Shown here one piece after another: positions 1 through 7,835 of a DNA stretch of 13,841 nucleotides (its first letter is position 1; the number at the start of each line of letters is the position of its first letter). The notes under the pieces are model-generated. The model made no database searches, was not told the origin of the DNA, and saw only the letters and a program-made list of their open reading frames with translations. Origin of the DNA: Flavobacterium psychrophilum (GTDB taxonomy: Bacteria > Bacteroidota > Bacteroidia > Flavobacteriales > Flavobacteriaceae); the NCBI GenBank assembly GCA_945869365.1, contig CAMBOW010000050.1, positions 1 to 13,841 on the forward strand, read 5' to 3'. Position numbers and translations under genes: made by a program.

Positions 1-852
1 CGTATGCGTCACGCCGACTTTTTAATCTTAGCCAAAGATTACAAAGCCTTGGAGCTTGAGGCCAATGCCATGAAAGAATTAGATAAAGTAAACCCAAGAA
101 TCTTGCGTTATTTGGGTTATTCGGCTTATGAAAATGGAAATGTTGATGTGGCACAAAAATCGTTAGAAGATTTTATTGCGAATCCTTCTAATAAAATTAT
201 TCCTCGTGATTACATTTATTTGGGATTGATCAACTTGAAAAAATCGTTCAATGCCGAAACCAAAGTGGTTGATCAAACGCTATTTGATGCTGGGGTTTCT
301 AATATCAAAAAAGCCATCGAAATGGATAATACCATGACGAATGATTTGAGCGAAGTAGGCAAGAAATTCTACGAGCAAAAGTTATTCAAACAAGCGGCTG
401 CGATCTATGAAATTGCTACAACCAATCTAGAATCGAAGAATTTCTTGTTGGATAATTTCTATTTAGGAAACTCGTTATACTATGACAACACCCGTAAAGA
501 TGTGGTGAAACCTGATCCGATTGCGTTGCAAAAAGCCGACGCTGCCTTTGCTCGTGTAATTGAATCTTCGCCAACTACACAAGATGCCTACATTTTTAGA
601 GCAAGAACGAACCGTTTGTTGGAGAATGATGAGTTGATTATCAAGTTTTATGAAGAATACTTGCGTGTAGTAACTGAAAAAGGCGCTGACGAAGTAACCA
701 AAAACAAAACCAAGTTCATTGAAAGTTACAACAACATCGCCGCCAGCTATGCCAACACCGACAAAGCCAAAGCCATTGAGTACTTTAATAAAACCCTGGC
801 TTTAGACCCTACAAATGCCTATGCTATGCAATCTATAGCCTCGCTGAAATAG
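1..852 (+). CDS. Tetratricopeptide repeat (TPR) protein, 3' part
   Basis: The reading frame is open from the first base of the window, so the true start almost certainly lies upstream. The ATG at base 4 is only the first Met in view. About 282 residues are visible. They are alpha-helical and contain TPR-like units: one around LRYLGYSAYENG with the helix after it, one around residues 115-160, one around ADAAFARVIESSP, and a near-canonical last unit (NNIAASYANTDKAKAIEYFN, then LALDP). TPR units are protein-protein interaction scaffolds. No enzymatic motif or membrane segment is visible. From memory, similar genes in Flavobacterium follow TonB/ExbBD and phosphate-binding-protein genes, but the upstream sequence needed to confirm this is absent. 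A strong terminator follows 20 bases after the stop, so this is the last gene of its transcript. Family call is firm; function unknown. Confidence 0.85.
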   Translation, partial: RMRHADFLILAKDYKALELEANAMKELDKVNPRILRYLGYSAYENGNVDVAQKSLEDFIANPSNKIIPRDYIYLGLINLKKSFNAETKVVDQTLFDAGVSNIKKAIEMDNTMTNDLSEVGKKFYEQKLFKQAAAIYEIATTNLESKNFLLDNFYLGNSLYYDNTRKDVVKPDPIALQKADAAFARVIESSPTTQDAYIFRARTNRLLENDELIIKFYEEYLRVVTEKGADEVTKNKTKFIESYNNIAASYANTDKAKAIEYFNKTLALDPTNAYAMQSIASLK

Positions 853-872
853 TTGTTTTGAAATAAACTTAG

Positions 873-901
873 AAAACCGACAGGGGACTGTCGGTTTTTT
901 T
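873..901 (+). terminator. Intrinsic terminator of the TPR gene
   Basis: A perfect 11-bp stem (AAAACCGACAG with CTGTCGGTTTT) closes a GGGA loop and runs into seven T. It lies 20 bases after the TPR stop codon. No gene ends here on the other strand. Confidence 0.93.
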
Positions 902-987
902 AGTGCTTGGTATTTGCTGAATAAGTTATAAGTCTTGATTAAGATATAGTAGCGGTTTTTTACAAATAGAATGAAGATTACATTATA

Positions 988-1015
988 CAAATTTCAAATT
1001 TCAAATTTCAAAAGT
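988..1015. repeat. Heptamer array, unit CAAATTT
   Basis: Three exact head-to-tail CAAATTT units (988-994, 995-1001, 1002-1008) are followed by a degenerate fourth, CAAAAGT (1009-1015). It lies in non-coding sequence, 136 bases after the TPR stop. This is one of several 7-base-period arrays in the window. Confidence 0.85.
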
Positions 1016-1053
1016 ATATTAAAAACGTATTGCTGCTATAGAACTAATGCCTC

Positions 1054-1184
1054 GACCATAGGATTTGGCAGGCGAGCATCAAAAAGGGGAAACTTCCGTT
1101 AAGAAACTCGAACTGTTTGAGGCGCCAGCCGAGTTTTTGAGTTTTAGGAAGTGAGCCAATTTTGATCGCCGAAAATCCCAGGTC
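1054..1184. repeat. Long stepped inverted repeat (hairpin element)
   Basis: Six pairs of complementary blocks are nested in order around one centre: GACC 1054-1057 with GGTC 1181-1184; GGATTT 1061-1066 with AAATCC 1173-1178; GGCG 1071-1074 with CGCC 1167-1170; ATCAAAA 1078-1084 with TTTTGAT 1160-1166; ACTTCC 1092-1097 with GGAAGT 1147-1152; AAACTCG 1104-1110 with CGAGTTT 1130-1136. That is 34 paired positions separated by small bulges, with an apical loop holding GGCGCC. No open reading frame of note lies inside. It resembles a MITE/REP-like interspersed element or a structured RNA. I recall similar wording from other Flavobacterium intergenic regions but cannot verify that here. Confidence 0.7.
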
Positions 1185-1195
1185 TTGATTTTTTG

Positions 1196-1221
1196 TTTCT
1201 TTTTCATCAAGGAAAAAGAAA
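1196..1221. repeat. Perfect 10-bp inverted repeat after the long hairpin
   Basis: TTTCTTTTTC (1196-1205) and GAAAAAGAAA (1212-1221) are exact reverse complements around the 6-base loop ATCAAG. It starts 11 bases after the long stepped hairpin and is probably part of the same element. It lacks a GC-rich stem and T-tail, so it is not a typical terminator. From 1222 to 1345 I see nothing further. Confidence 0.75.
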
Positions 1222-1345
1222 AGAAAGAGATCTGATTGCTACAGAAGATCTAGGAAAGTACTCGGATGTTAATTTTTGATTTGATTTTTTTTACTTAGAA
1301 CTTCAGTGTGATAAAAATGTATAACCGTTAACTTAATACTAAAGT

Positions 1346-1456
1346 AACACACCCCCAACCCCTCTCAAGAGGGGAGTTCAAGTAGTCATAAAGTCGAATG
1401 TTACTAAATATTCATAATACGGCTAAAAGCTAAATGCTGTCAGTTAATCGCTCTCT
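1346..1456. repeat. Intergenic cassette, copy 1, ending in heptamers
   Basis: Bases 1346-1452 are repeated at 1474-1587. The cassette opens with a C-rich hairpin (CCCCTCT 1359-1365, AGAGGGG 1368-1374). A ~60-base segment identical in both copies follows. It ends in a 7-base-period array: GCTAAAA, GCTAAAT, GCTGTCA, GTTAATC, GCTCTCT (1422-1456, five units). No coding potential is evident. Confidence 0.85.
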
Positions 1457-1473
1457 CATCTTCACTCAAAAAA

Positions 1474-1591
1474 AACACACCCCCAGCCCCTCTCGAGAGA
1501 GGAGTTCAAGAAGTCATAAAGTCGAATGTTACTAAATATTCATAATACGGCTAAAAGCTAAATGCTGTCAGCTGTCAGCTAATCGCTGTCA
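1474..1591. repeat. Intergenic cassette, copy 2, ending in heptamers
   Basis: This is the second copy of the cassette at 1346-1452, again with the C-rich palindrome at its left end (CCCCTCTCGAGAGAGG, 1487-1502). The right end is an array of six heptamers: GCTAAAA, GCTAAAT, GCTGTCA, GCTGTCA, GCTAATC, GCTGTCA (1550-1591). Copy 2 is exactly seven bases longer than copy 1, accounted for by one extra GCTGTCA unit. It abuts the terminator of the large minus-strand gene. Confidence 0.87.
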
Positions 1592-1620
1592 AAAAAAAAG
1601 GCCACCCGAAGGCAGCCTTT
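1591..1620 (-). terminator. Intrinsic terminator of the large secreted protein gene
   Basis: Read on the minus strand, AAAGGCTGCC pairs with GGTGGCCTTT over ten positions (two are G-U wobbles). The loop is TTCG, closed by C-G, the classic extra-stable UUCG tetraloop. The 3' arm ends in TTT and runs into six more T, giving nine in a row. It lies 22 bases past the stop codon at 1643. Confidence 0.93.
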
Positions 1621-1642
1621 AAAAAGTAAGTGTTGTTTAGGA

Positions 1643-4600
1643 TTACTTTTTAATAACGCGGATGGTTTTTAATTCAGCTCCTTGTTGTACTACAATCGTG
1701 TACATCCCAGCTCTAAATTGCTCGCCAATTACTTCGTTATCAATCGCATCAAAAGCAATTACTTTGTTGTAAACCAATTTGCCAGTCATGTCGTAGGCTT
1801 TGATTACAAAGTTTTGGTCGCTGTTGCTGATGGTTTTTACATTAAATGCACCACTAAACGGATTTGGATAGGCCGTTACGTCTAAACTTACATAGTCATC
1901 AGCAGTGTTTTTGGTTGCTGCTGCTAAGGTTACAGTGATTACATTACTATCAGCGGTACAGGTTCCTACAGTCGTTCTTGCTCTGTAATAATATGTAATT
2001 GTTCCGTGAGTAGCTACATAGCTGGTTCCAGTTGCTCCTGCAATTGCAGTATACGTTCCCGTTAAGGTAGTTGAACGTTGCCATTGAATAGTACCAGAGA
2101 AAGAACTCAAGGTTAACGTTGATGTGTAAGTTGTTCCAGAAAGCATTGTGCGAGGTCCGGCAGTTACCGTACCAACAGCTGCCGCTGGGTTTACAGTTAT
2201 TAGCACTCCAGCAGAGTTGGCTACTGTACACGCATTGTTTACAACAGCTACTCTGAAGTAAGTGTTGGTTAATGGGCTTGCTATATAGGTTGCAGCAGTT
2301 GCTCCAGCAATATCGGTATAGGTAATATTGTCTGAAGAGGATTGCCATTGTCTATTTCCAACCGCACCAATTGAGGTCAATGTTCTGCTATTTCCAGCGC
2401 AAATTGCGCCAGCCAATGATACAGTTCCAGCAACTGATTTTGCACGCACATCAATAAGAACGGCTTGTGTATCAACAGGACTACATACACCACTAGTAAC
2501 GGTCGCTTTGTAGTAGGTAGGCACGGTTAAGTTTGCCGCAGTATAGTTTGCTGTTGCAATTCCTAATGAAGTCCAAGTCACTTGGTCTGTCGATTTTTTC
2601 CACAAGATTGTTCCTGTGTTTCCGCTTAAGCTTAATACAGTACTGTTGGTTCCGCTACATACACTCACTCCGCCACCAGCAATAGAACCCGCTACAGAAG
2701 TTGGGTTTACCGTTACAGCAGCTGCCACTGTTGTTGTAGCTGCAGGACAAACGCCGCTTGTTACCATCGCTTTGTAGTAGGTAGTAGCCGATAAGTTGGC
2801 TGTAGTGTATGGTGAAGTTGTAGCTCCTACAATAGGTGAATAAGTCCCTGTGCTAGTTGAGGCCGACATCCATTGGATAGATCCAGTGTTTCCGGTTAGG
2901 GTCAATGTTTTTGATGAACTGCTACACACAGCTCCAGCACCAGCTATAGTTCCCGCTACTGATTTTGCATTAACGCCAATAGAAACCGAATTTGATGGGA
3001 TAGCAGCGCAACCACTCAAAGATACCAAGGCTCTGTAATAGGTAGCGACAGTTAGATTGGAAACAGTCAACGAAGAACTGGTTCCAACAACATTTAAGAA
3101 CACGATTTCATCAGCAGACGATTGCCATTGAATAGATCCGATTGCATCATTCACTTTAAGAATAGAACTGTTTGTGCCAGTACATACAGTGGTAGATCCT
3201 ACAGCAGTACCTGCATAAGCCGGCAAACTAGTCATTAAGGCAACGGCATCAGTAGTAGCTGAAGAACAAATTCCACTGGTTAAAACAGCTCTGTAATAGG
3301 TGTTTGCACTAATGTTTGTTGCCGTATAGGTAGCGGCTATTGCCCCAGCAATGTCTGTATAGGTAACATTATCAGTTGAAGATTGCCATTTGATGGTACC
3401 TACATAACCGGATAAGGTTAATACCGTACTGTTGGTGCCTGCACATACACGTACATTTCCGCCTTTTATTACACCGCCTTTAGAAGCAGCGGTTACGGTT
3501 ACCGTAGCTGCAGCGGTAGTAGCCGAGGCACAGTTTCCGCTTGTTACGACAGCTTTGTAATACTTGGTCGCTGTACTTGATGGTGTAGTATAGGTTGCTG
3601 AAGTGGCGCCTGCAACAGCTGTATAAGTTCCAGCTAAAGCTGTGCTAGATTGCCATTGGATTGAACCTGAATAACCAGTTAAGGTCAAGGTTTTTGTTCC
3701 ACCGTAGCAAACTGCACCGGCTCCCGAAACAGTTCCTGCCAAAGATTTGGGCACAGTCAATACGGCAGTATTTGAAGTTTTAGTACCACAAGTTGGCGTG
3801 CTTCCAACTAACGAAACAACCGCTCTGTAATTGTATCCAGTATAGGTACTGGCCACATTTGTAATAGTAAGCGTAGAAGTAGTTGCTCCCGAAAAGATGT
3901 TTGAAGTTACGGTTGCAGCACTATTGGCAACTGTAATCCAGGTTGTGCCTGTAGGCGTTTGGTATTGCCAAGCATAAGAAGCCGTTTGTCCAACTCCGGT
4001 TAAAGTAGCTCCAGCAGTAAATGAAACGTTGCCTGCATTGCAAGCTGTAGCATTTGCAGGGTGACTGCTCACATACACAGATGGATAAATAGCCGGATTG
4101 GCATCGTTACAGTCTAAATTATTGGTTGAATACCCTGCTGTAGCAGTAGAAGTGTGTAAGGCCACAACTGTTGTTGATCCAAATCCGTCTTGGTCTGCAT
4201 CTACATAATAATTGGTTGCTTGGTATGGAGCCGTGCTAAAGTAGATGTTGTCTACATATACTTTGCTTCCGCCAAATGGAACACCTTCTAATTTAAATTG
4301 AATGATGCTGCTTAAATTGATGTTTGAATATTGCGACAAATTAATGTCATAGCTGTTCCATCCAGACAAGGTTGGAGTTAAAACAACTGCTTGTTCAACG
4401 GGTCCTGCATTAATCAAAAACACTTTGAAAGCAGTACAGTTTGGTGTCCAGATATCCATGTGCAAGAAATTCATTCCTGAAGCATTCACAGAATTGGCAA
4501 ATTGTATTCCTTGGTAATTTAAACTACTAAATAGCTTGGTAGTATTGCCCGCAATGGCTACGTCAGCAACCACAGTCGATTGACCCCAATTTGGGAACCA

Positions 4601-6748
4601 ATCTGTTCCAGCTAAATTGGTGTAGGCATCACTGAATAACGAAATTACATTCGCAGCAGGTACCGTAGGCGTAGGTGCAGCCGTAACTGGTTCAGTTGGT
4701 AAAACAACTCCAGTGGCAGATTTCCAAAAATACACGTTATCTAAATATACGATGCCGGCTCCAACAGGAATTCCAGAGAAAATGATCTGAGAAAGGTGCG
4801 CTTTGCTCGCCAAATTGGCAAAATCAGACAAGGCAATATCAAAACTGTTCCAGCCAGAAAGAGTAGGATTCAACACAATTTCGTGCTCTGAATCGTCTCC
4901 ACCACCAAAGCCGTTATTGGCTCCAAAATCAACCAATTTTACACGGAAAGTAGTCATATTTGGTGTCCATACATCGATGTGCATTTTTTGCATGCTTGAT
5001 GCATTAATGCTATTTGCTCCTGTGGCTTCAACACCTACGAAATTTAAACTTTCGTACAATTTGGTGTCGTTGCCTGCAATTTGAGTGTTGGTCAATACGG
5101 CACTAGACCAATCGGTTCTCCAGGTATCTACAGCTACATTGGCATACGCATTGCTGAACATAGAAACCACGTCACTTGCATTTCTAGCAGGAGGGGTTGG
5201 TGCAGCAGTTGTGGGAACTGAACTCACACTAGTTACCATAAAATTGGTTGAAATACTTTTGCTTTTGAACAAATTGTCAACTGTTTTTTGTGTGGCTTTG
5301 ATCACAGTTGTTCCTGCGCCCATAATGGTAATAGTTGAGCCAGAAACGGATGCTACTGCAGGATTGCTGCTGCTGTAAATAAAACCACCGGTGCTGTTGC
5401 TGGTAGGTTGATTGATGCCAAAAGGAGCATCACCAACTACTTTGCTCGGAATACTAAAGGCGCCAAAAGTTGGATCAACCAAGGCGCTAGATTCTTTCCA
5501 GAAATAAATATTGTCCAAATACACGACACTTGATCCAAAAGGAGTTCCTTCTAGCTTGAATTGTCCTATGTTATTTAAAGCAACACCTGGATATTGCGCC
5601 AAGTTAATGTCATAGCTGTTCCATCCCGCCAATGTTGGAGTTAAGGTAACTGCTTGTTCTCCAATTCCGGCATTAATCAAAAAGAATTTAAAGGCAGTGC
5701 AATTGGGTGTATAAATATCCACATGCAAGTTGGTCATTCCTGAAGCATTGATAGGACTTACAAATTGAACCCCTTGATAATTCAAGTTGTTGTATCGTTT
5801 TATAGTGTTTCCAGAAATGGCAATGTCGGCAACTGAAGTGCTTTGTCCCCAATTAGGATACCAATCCGTTCCGCTCACATTGGTATACGAATTACTAAAT
5901 AAAGAAATTACCAAATCAGCTGATCGTGCTGGAGGGACAGCAGGAGCAGTAGTTGGCGCAGGATAAGTAACAGCCAATATTGCTGTAGCATTCCCGGCAC
6001 TATACAAACCTGCAGCCGCTTGATTGGCCGTAATGATAGAAGTTCCAGCTCCAACAACGGTTACAGTTGTACCAGAAATTGTAGCAACAGCAGTGTTACT
6101 ACTTGTGTAGGTAAAAGCTCCGGTGCTATTGCTTGTAGGAGCTGTCAAGGTGAAAGGAGCAGCGCCTACTAATTTTGCAGGTACTGTAAAACCAGTGATT
6201 GTAGGCAAAACAGCTGCTGTATAAAAATATACGTTATCGTAATACACTGTAGTGCCTCCAAAAGGAGTACTCACAAATTTAAATTGGATGATGTTGTTGA
6301 GCGCTATCCCTTGAGCGCTAAAAGCACTCAAATCAATGTCGTAACTGTTCCATCCCGAAGCGGTTGGATTTACAGTTACTTTTTGTTCAATTCCGCCTGG
6401 ATTGATCAAAAACACATCAAATGCAGTACAATCGGGGGTCCAAACATCAATGTGCAATTTTGTCATCAACGAAGCGTTGACTGGACTTGCAAACTCAACT
6501 CCAATGTAGTTGAAGTTGCTTAATTTTTTTACGGCATTACCACCGGCTGTTTCGTCTGAAACCACGGTTGATTGCCACCACCAGGGGGCAAAATTGGTGC
6601 CTGCCAAGTTGGTGTAGGCATCTGAGAATACAGAAACTACACTACTCTCATTTCTAACAGGCGGAGTGGGTGCCGACACGGTAGGAACGTTTTGGGCAAA
6701 TACTGTGATAGACATCAACAGTAAAAGCAATGAATAGATTTTTTTCAT
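1643..6748 (-). CDS. Giant T9SS-secreted modular protein (CBM-like and Ig-like modules)
   Basis: 1701 residues. Residues 1-19 form a signal peptide (charged KK, Leu-rich core, cleavage likely after VFAQ). Four homologous ~140-residue beta-rich modules follow at about 37-176, 279-417, 526-676 and 699-838. Each runs from VxSxFSxAY to a YxDNxYF end and resembles the carbohydrate-binding-like modules seen in flavobacterial glucanases. Big_2-like Ig domains (183-262, 426-510) follow modules 1 and 2. Residues 847-889 hold a MopE-type metal motif (DADQDGFG, then DCND). An Ig-like domain with Cys903/Cys987 and seven ~87-residue repeats (1001-1609) follow. The last ~85 residues are a type A T9SS sorting domain (AYPNPFSG, YDMTGKLVY, GMYTIVV, terminal KK). 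No catalytic domain is visible. It is probably exported through the outer membrane and surface-attached as an adhesin or glycan-binding protein, which is inference. Monocistronic: own terminator, and divergent from queE. Confidence 0.88.
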   Translation of the reverse strand: MKKIYSLLLLLMSITVFAQNVPTVSAPTPPVRNESSVVSVFSDAYTNLAGTNFAPWWWQSTVVSDETAGGNAVKKLSNFNYIGVEFASPVNASLMTKLHIDVWTPDCTAFDVFLINPGGIEQKVTVNPTASGWNSYDIDLSAFSAQGIALNNIIQFKFVSTPFGGTTVYYDNVYFYTAAVLPTITGFTVPAKLVGAAPFTLTAPTSNSTGAFTYTSSNTAVATISGTTVTVVGAGTSIITANQAAAGLYSAGNATAILAVTYPAPTTAPAVPPARSADLVISLFSNSYTNVSGTDWYPNWGQSTSVADIAISGNTIKRYNNLNYQGVQFVSPINASGMTNLHVDIYTPNCTAFKFFLINAGIGEQAVTLTPTLAGWNSYDINLAQYPGVALNNIGQFKLEGTPFGSSVVYLDNIYFWKESSALVDPTFGAFSIPSKVVGDAPFGINQPTSNSTGGFIYSSSNPAVASVSGSTITIMGAGTTVIKATQKTVDNLFKSKSISTNFMVTSVSSVPTTAAPTPPARNASDVVSMFSNAYANVAVDTWRTDWSSAVLTNTQIAGNDTKLYESLNFVGVEATGANSINASSMQKMHIDVWTPNMTTFRVKLVDFGANNGFGGGDDSEHEIVLNPTLSGWNSFDIALSDFANLASKAHLSQIIFSGIPVGAGIVYLDNVYFWKSATGVVLPTEPVTAAPTPTVPAANVISLFSDAYTNLAGTDWFPNWGQSTVVADVAIAGNTTKLFSSLNYQGIQFANSVNASGMNFLHMDIWTPNCTAFKVFLINAGPVEQAVVLTPTLSGWNSYDINLSQYSNINLSSIIQFKLEGVPFGGSKVYVDNIYFSTAPYQATNYYVDADQDGFGSTTVVALHTSTATAGYSTNNLDCNDANPAIYPSVYVSSHPANATACNAGNVSFTAGATLTGVGQTASYAWQYQTPTGTTWITVANSAATVTSNIFSGATTSTLTITNVASTYTGYNYRAVVSLVGSTPTCGTKTSNTAVLTVPKSLAGTVSGAGAVCYGGTKTLTLTGYSGSIQWQSSTALAGTYTAVAGATSATYTTPSSTATKYYKAVVTSGNCASATTAAATVTVTAASKGGVIKGGNVRVCAGTNSTVLTLSGYVGTIKWQSSTDNVTYTDIAGAIAATYTATNISANTYYRAVLTSGICSSATTDAVALMTSLPAYAGTAVGSTTVCTGTNSSILKVNDAIGSIQWQSSADEIVFLNVVGTSSSLTVSNLTVATYYRALVSLSGCAAIPSNSVSIGVNAKSVAGTIAGAGAVCSSSSKTLTLTGNTGSIQWMSASTSTGTYSPIVGATTSPYTTANLSATTYYKAMVTSGVCPAATTTVAAAVTVNPTSVAGSIAGGGVSVCSGTNSTVLSLSGNTGTILWKKSTDQVTWTSLGIATANYTAANLTVPTYYKATVTSGVCSPVDTQAVLIDVRAKSVAGTVSLAGAICAGNSRTLTSIGAVGNRQWQSSSDNITYTDIAGATAATYIASPLTNTYFRVAVVNNACTVANSAGVLITVNPAAAVGTVTAGPRTMLSGTTYTSTLTLSSFSGTIQWQRSTTLTGTYTAIAGATGTSYVATHGTITYYYRARTTVGTCTADSNVITVTLAAATKNTADDYVSLDVTAYPNPFSGAFNVKTISNSDQNFVIKAYDMTGKLVYNKVIAFDAIDNEVIGEQFRAGMYTIVVQQGAELKTIRVIKK
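1922..3748 (-). repeat. Seven tandem ~87-codon Ig-like repeats
   Basis: Repeats begin near residues 1001, 1088, 1176, 1262, 1350, 1437 and 1521. Each has a core G-x-I-x-W-x-x-S strand, a central TYT.I.GAT-like turn and a YY(K/R)A.VTSG.C strand. Six repeats have a cysteine pair: 1014/1073, 1102/1161, 1189/1247, 1275/1334, 1364/1422 and 1450/1507. The seventh keeps only the second (Cys1597), because VC is replaced by ML (RTMLSG). The array forms a stalk between the binding modules and the secretion tail. Confidence 0.85.
4235..6640 (-). repeat. Four homologous CBM-like modules within the giant gene
   Basis: Module spans are about 6221-6640, 5498-5914, 4721-5173 and 4235-4654. Modules 2 and 4 are closest: they share GTDW.PNWGQST, NYQG.QF, TPNCTAFK.FLINAG and GWNSYDINL. 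Module 3 is the outlier, with a Gly/Asp-rich loop (residues 609-622, GANNGFGGGDDSEH) where the others have a short turn. It also lacks the Cys found at TPxCTAF in the other three. Modules 3 and 4 are separated only by a Pro/Thr/Val linker, while Ig domains follow modules 1 and 2. Confidence 0.85.
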
Positions 6749-7087
6749 TTTTGAAAATAGTTTAAATTAATAGTGTTATAAAAATAATGTTTTACTCCAT
6801 ACGCATTGGAACGACATACCTATATAAAAACTATACTTTTTTAATAAACTATGTTTTTTGGATGAGTAAAAAGTGAATTCTTTAAAAAACCTAATGAGCT
6901 ATTGTAAATACTGAAATTATTGCTGATTTTATCGTCGATTGTATTGGTGTTATTGTATGGTTAATGTATAGTTTTTTCGAATCGGGTGAGGTTTGTTTTG
7001 ATAAAAATACAACGTTGTAGTGCTGCTACAAAAACCAAAAATTGTTTAACAAATCGGCTAAAAAGTTAGATAATTCTTAAAGACTGG
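6749..7087. other. Divergent intergenic region, giant gene / queE
   Basis: About 340 bases of AT-rich sequence between divergent starts. The only structure noted is a short inverted repeat, TTGTAG (7015-7020) and CTACAA (7026-7031), around five bases. It might be an operator or chance. I could not find a convincing TAnnTTTG element for the minus-strand gene. No small ORF or RNA gene is recognisable. Confidence 0.5.
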
Positions 7088-7118
7088 TTTTTATCCCTTG
7101 GATATTTGTCTACCTTTG
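7088..7118 (+). promoter_or_regulatory. Probable Bacteroidota-type promoter of queE
   Basis: TACCTTTG (7111-7118) fits the -7 element TAnnTTTG exactly. A weak -33 match (TTTT, 7088-7091) lies 19 bases upstream. Transcription would start near 7125, only about ten bases before the ATG. That leaves no room for a preQ1 riboswitch in the leader. Confidence 0.6.
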
Positions 7119-7134
7119 TCACTTACTTAAAATT

Positions 7135-7767
7135 ATGCAAGAAAAATCGTTGCAATCAAAAGTTTCAGCAGGAACTTACCTTCCGTTAATGGAAGAATTT
7201 TATACCATTCAAGGCGAAGGATTTCATACCGGTACAGCGGCCTATTTTATTCGAATCGGCGGCTGTGATGTAGGTTGTCATTGGTGTGATGTAAAAGAAA
7301 GTTGGGATGCCAATTTGCATCCGCCTACGGCAATTGAATCGATAGTGAATCATGCCAACCAATTTTCCGATACCATTGTGATTACGGGAGGGGAACCACT
7401 CATGTGGAACATGTTGCCATTAACTTCAACTTTAAAACAAGACAAGAGAAACATTCATATTGAAACTTCAGGTGCCTATGCCTTTACTGGTGTATGGGAT
7501 TGGGTATGTTTGTCTCCCAAAAAAAACAAACTGCCTTTGCCTGAAGCCTATGAAAAAGCAAACGAATTAAAAGTAATCATCTATAATAAACACGATTTTG
7601 TTTTTGCCGAGGAACAAGCCGCTTTGGTCAATGAAAACGCCATCTTATTTTTGCAACCCGAATGGAGTAAAAAAGAAGAAATGACGCCGCTCATAGTAGA
7701 CTATGTGATGCAAAATCCCAAATGGCGGGTGTCCTTACAAACCCATAAGTACTTAAATATTCCCTAA
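7135..7767 (+). CDS. queE: 7-carboxy-7-deazaguanine synthase QueE (radical SAM)
   Basis: 210 residues, usual length for the family. QueE converts 6-carboxy-5,6,7,8-tetrahydropterin to 7-carboxy-7-deazaguanine on the path to queuosine. Visible motifs: substrate-side EFYTIQGEG (21-29); the radical-SAM cluster ligands Cys44, Cys48 and Cys51 in a CxxxCxxC arrangement; the SAM-contacting TGGEP (84-88); CLSPKK (125-130); and the C-terminal SLQTHKYLNIP (200-210). The ATG at 7135 fits the promoter position and starts a normal N-terminus; there is no Shine-Dalgarno, as usual in this phylum. No other queuosine gene is adjacent. The protease gene downstream has its own -7 element. Confidence 0.95.
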   Translation: MQEKSLQSKVSAGTYLPLMEEFYTIQGEGFHTGTAAYFIRIGGCDVGCHWCDVKESWDANLHPPTAIESIVNHANQFSDTIVITGGEPLMWNMLPLTSTLKQDKRNIHIETSGAYAFTGVWDWVCLSPKKNKLPLPEAYEKANELKVIIYNKHDFVFAEEQAALVNENAILFLQPEWSKKEEMTPLIVDYVMQNPKWRVSLQTHKYLNIP

Positions 7768-7800
7768 ATACAACCTAGGCAACATGTCGGAGTTTCAAAA

Positions 7801-7808
7801 TAACTTTG
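7801..7808 (+). promoter_or_regulatory. -7 promoter element of the M43 protease gene
   Basis: TAACTTTG matches TAnnTTTG exactly and lies 27 bases before the ATG at 7836, a normal leader length. No clear TTTG sits 19 bases upstream, so the -33 part is weak or absent. Confidence 0.5.
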
Positions 7809-7835
7809 TATACTTGTCTGTTTAAATTTTGAATT

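Noticed and set aside
802..990. Minus-strand ORF of 62 codons
   Set aside because: It runs antisense through the TPR terminator hairpin and the end of the TPR gene. It has no recognisable domain.
1054..1221. Insertion sequence or transposon remnant with its own transposase
   Set aside because: No transposase fragment or target-site duplication was seen; only the inverted-repeat structure can be supported.
1346..1591. Possible CRISPR array
   Set aside because: Only two copies of a ~110-base repeat, ends of different length and no spacer set; no cas gene in the window.
1682..5378. Several plus-strand and frame-shifted ORFs of 60-130 codons within the giant gene
   Set aside because: They are shadows of the repetitive, Ala/Thr/Val/Ser-rich coding sequence on the minus strand; none has a leader or family motif.
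6749..7134. preQ1 riboswitch upstream of queE
   Set aside because: The promoter sits so close to the ATG that the leader is only about ten bases; no preQ1 aptamer-like hairpin and A-rich tail seen.
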